A stretch of 46,767 bases of DNA from Caulobacteraceae bacterium (GTDB lineage: Bacteria; Pseudomonadota; Alphaproteobacteria; Caulobacterales; Caulobacteraceae): assembly GCA_019746095.1 (NCBI GenBank), contig JAIESL010000090.1:1-46767 (forward strand), written 5' to 3'. Made by a program: the position numbers and the translations under genes. Shown one piece after another: positions 44,956-46,767 of this stretch (position 1 is its first letter; each line of letters starts with the position of its first letter). Below the pieces are notes generated by a model. It was not told the origin of the DNA. It worked only from the letters and a program-made list of their open reading frames with translations, and did no database searches.

Positions 44956-46767
44956 TTACTCCGCCGCCATCGCGACCGGGGCGATCCGCTGGGCGGACAG
45001 CTCGGCCATGGTCACGCTGGCGCGCGTGATCGGATTGTTCAGATAGGGGTCACGCACGGCCGAAACGAAGGCGGTATCGCCCAGTTCGCCCTTCTTGCCG
45101 AGGCTCCCGACATCGAAGGACGCAGGTGCCGGCATATAGTCAATTCGACCAAAGGTCGGGTGGTCGGTCATCAATTTCTGACGAAGATGATCAACCGTGT
45201 CGTACGGCAGGGTCTGGCCGACCATCGCAGACAGCGCCCGCAGGATGGCCCAGTCCTCTTTCGCCTGGCCTTTCGGGAAGACGACCCGTTCGGCCATCTG
45301 CACCCGGCCCTCGGTATTGACGTAGAGGCCGGTCTTTTCGGTATAGGCCGCGCCCGGCAGGATCACGTCCGCACCAAGGGCACCGCGATCACCGTGGCTG
45401 CCCAGATAGACGCGGAAAGCCTTCGACTTCGAAAGGTCGATCTCGTCTGCACCGAGCAGGAACAGGACGTCCAGCGCGCCCTTGGCCGTCATCCCGGCCG
45501 CCGTCAGACCGCCCTCGCCCGGGACAAAGCCCATGTCGAGCCCGCCGACGCGCGACGCCGCGCTGTGCAGGACATTGAAGCCGTTCCAGCCATCCGCGAC
45601 CACCCCGACCTTCTTCGCCAGAGCGCCGAGCGCGTTCAGCACGGCCGCGCCGTCCGGGCCCGACACCGCACCCGCACCGACGATGATCGCCGGGCGTTCG
45701 GCCTTCGACAGGAAGTCCATCGCCGCCTTCGGCAGCTTGGCCAGGGTCTTCGAACCGGCACCGAGCCAGTTGTAGTCATAGGTCAGATTGACCTGCTCGC
45801 CGATAAGACCGATCTCGGTCTTGCCGGTCAGCCAGGCCTTGCGCAGCCGGGTGTTCAGCAGCGGGGCTTCGGTGCGCGGATTGGCACCCACAATCAGGAC
45901 CGCATCGGCATTCTCGATGCCCGCGAGGCCCGAGTTGAACAGCCAGCCTTCGCGAGGACCATGGCCCAGCGCGCTTCCGTCCTGACGGCAGTCGGTGTTG
46001 GCCGATCCGAGCGCGCGGAACAGATCCAGCGCCGCCTTCATGGATTCCGCGTCCTGCAGGTCGCCGGCGATCACACCGATCCGGTCGGCTTTCGCCGCAT
46101 TCAGCTTCGCCGCCACAATACCCAGCGCATCGTCCCATGAGGCGGCGCGCAGCTTGCCGTTCTCACGGACATAGGGCTGGTCCAGCCGCTGACGTTGAAG
46201 GCCGTCGACGGCATAGCGGCTGATGTCCGACAGCCACTCCTCGTTGATGCCCTCATTCACGCGCGGCAGAATGCGCATGACCTCGGCCCCCTTGGCGTCG
46301 GCGCGGATGTTCGAGCCCAGGGCGTCCATGACGTCGATGGTCTCGGTCTTCTTCAGCTCCCACGGACGGTAGTGGTACTGCCAGGGCCGGTGGGTCAGGG
46401 CACCGACGGGACACAGGTCGTTGACGTTGCCCGACAGCTCGGAATCAACCGCCTTCTCGAGATAGGTGGTGATCTCGGCGTCCTCGCCGCGCGAGATCAT
46501 GCCGATGTCCGGCACGCCCGCCACTTCCGTCACGAACCGCACGCAGCGGGTGCACTGGATGCACCGCGTCATGAAGGTCTTGATGGTCGGACCCATGTTC
46601 TTTTCTTCGACCGCGCGCTTGTTCTCCGCATAGCGGGAACCGTCGCGGCCATAGCCCATGGCCTGGTCCTGCAGGTCGCACTCGCCGCCCTGGTCGCAGA
46701 TCGGGCAATCCAGCGGGTGGTTGATGAGCAGGAACTCCATCACCCCTTCGCGGGCCTTCTTGACCAT
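44956..46767 (-). CDS. nuoG: NADH-quinone oxidoreductase subunit G (5' end beyond window)
   Basis: The visible 603 residues are the middle and C-terminal part of the large iron-sulphur subunit of complex I. The first residues ([20 protein letters not shown]) are internal: the N-terminal [2Fe-2S] ferredoxin domain, roughly 85-90 residues, is missing because the window ends. The [4Fe-4S] ligand motif [14 protein letters not shown] with its His is complete. The next cluster is bound by CIQCTRC plus the Cys in [10 protein letters not shown] molybdopterin-oxidoreductase-like domain without a cofactor follows (about residue 170 onward). nuoH starts four bases after its stop. The order G-H-I-J-K-L-M-N is as in other bacteria apart from the inserted genes. 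Confidence 0.96.
   Translation of the reverse strand: MVKKAREGVMEFLLINHPLDCPICDQGGECDLQDQAMGYGRDGSRYAENKRAVEEKNMGPTIKTFMTRCIQCTRCVRFVTEVAGVPDIGMISRGEDAEITTYLEKAVDSELSGNVNDLCPVGALTHRPWQYHYRPWELKKTETIDVMDALGSNIRADAKGAEVMRILPRVNEGINEEWLSDISRYAVDGLQRQRLDQPYVRENGKLRAASWDDALGIVAAKLNAAKADRIGVIAGDLQDAESMKAALDLFRALGSANTDCRQDGSALGHGPREGWLFNSGLAGIENADAVLIVGANPRTEAPLLNTRLRKAWLTGKTEIGLIGEQVNLTYDYNWLGAGSKTLAKLPKAAMDFLSKAERPAIIVGAGAVSGPDGAAVLNALGALAKKVGVVADGWNGFNVLHSAASRVGGLDMGFVPGEGGLTAAGMTAKGALDVLFLLGADEIDLSKSKAFRVYLGSHGDRGALGADVILPGAAYTEKTGLYVNTEGRVQMAERVVFPKGQAKEDWAILRALSAMVGQTLPYDTVDHLRQKLMTDHPTFGRIDYMPAPASFDVGSLGKKGELGDTAFVSAVRDPYLNNPITRASVTMAELSAQRIAPVAMAAE

Overview
This window looks like a piece of chromosome from a high-GC alphaproteobacterium of the Caulobacteraceae, most like Brevundimonas. 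The basis is gene order (trp-lexA-comEC-gltX-gltA, the pyrH-to-lpxB envelope cluster, nuo-birA-coaX-rnj), very high GC at third codon positions, a GTTC-N7-GTTC SOS box at lexA and a Caulobacter-like GCTATAAC -10 element. The genus is inferred from memory of these gene orders, not from a search. There is no CRISPR array, phage, complete insertion sequence, rRNA or tRNA. Nearly all of the window is core housekeeping DNA.

Layout. 1-3.6 kb (minus strand): the start of a poly-glycine lipoprotein, a five-haem cytochrome c-554-like protein, and the type II secretion minor pseudopilins GspK and GspJ; a 61-residue Cys/His protein is divergent from them. 3.6-6.7 kb (minus): pyrG, secG, tpiA. 6.74-7.54 kb: the only long gene-free stretch, about 800 bases rich in inverted repeats, ending in the ppiD promoter. 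7.5-15 kb (plus): ppiD-trpE, then trpG-trpD-trpC, a two-TM PH-like protein, and lexA under its SOS box. A 61-residue membrane peptide lies antisense between trpE and trpG. 15-17.2 kb (minus): comEC, whose start codon shares a CATG with that of the divergent gltX. 17.2-20 kb (plus): gltX and gltA, ending in a terminator that also encodes the end of lpxB.

20-32.8 kb (minus, transcribed right to left): pyrH-frr-uppS-cdsA-dxr-rseP-bamA-ompH(skp)-lpxD-fabZ-lpxA-lpxI-lpxB. This run joins UMP synthesis and ribosome recycling to isoprenoid carrier and phospholipid precursors, outer-membrane protein assembly and the lipid A pathway. 32.85-46.77 kb (minus): NADH dehydrogenase (complex I) genes nuoG (cut by the window edge), nuoH, a small lipoprotein, nuoI, nuoJ, nuoK, nuoL, nuoM and nuoN, then birA, coaX and rnj. 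A plus-strand methyltransferase gene sits between nuoI and nuoJ.

Most genes overlap or nearly touch (ATGA and TGATG junctions), so translational coupling should be widespread. Points that merit a second look are the structured gene-free block at 6.74-7.54 kb, the shared comEC/gltX start with a possibly leaderless gltX mRNA, replacement of moaC-moeA by a PH-like membrane protein in the trp-lexA run, the lipoprotein and methyltransferase inserted in the nuo cluster, and a His/Asp-rich repeat loop in NuoL. I found no clearly new multi-gene system.
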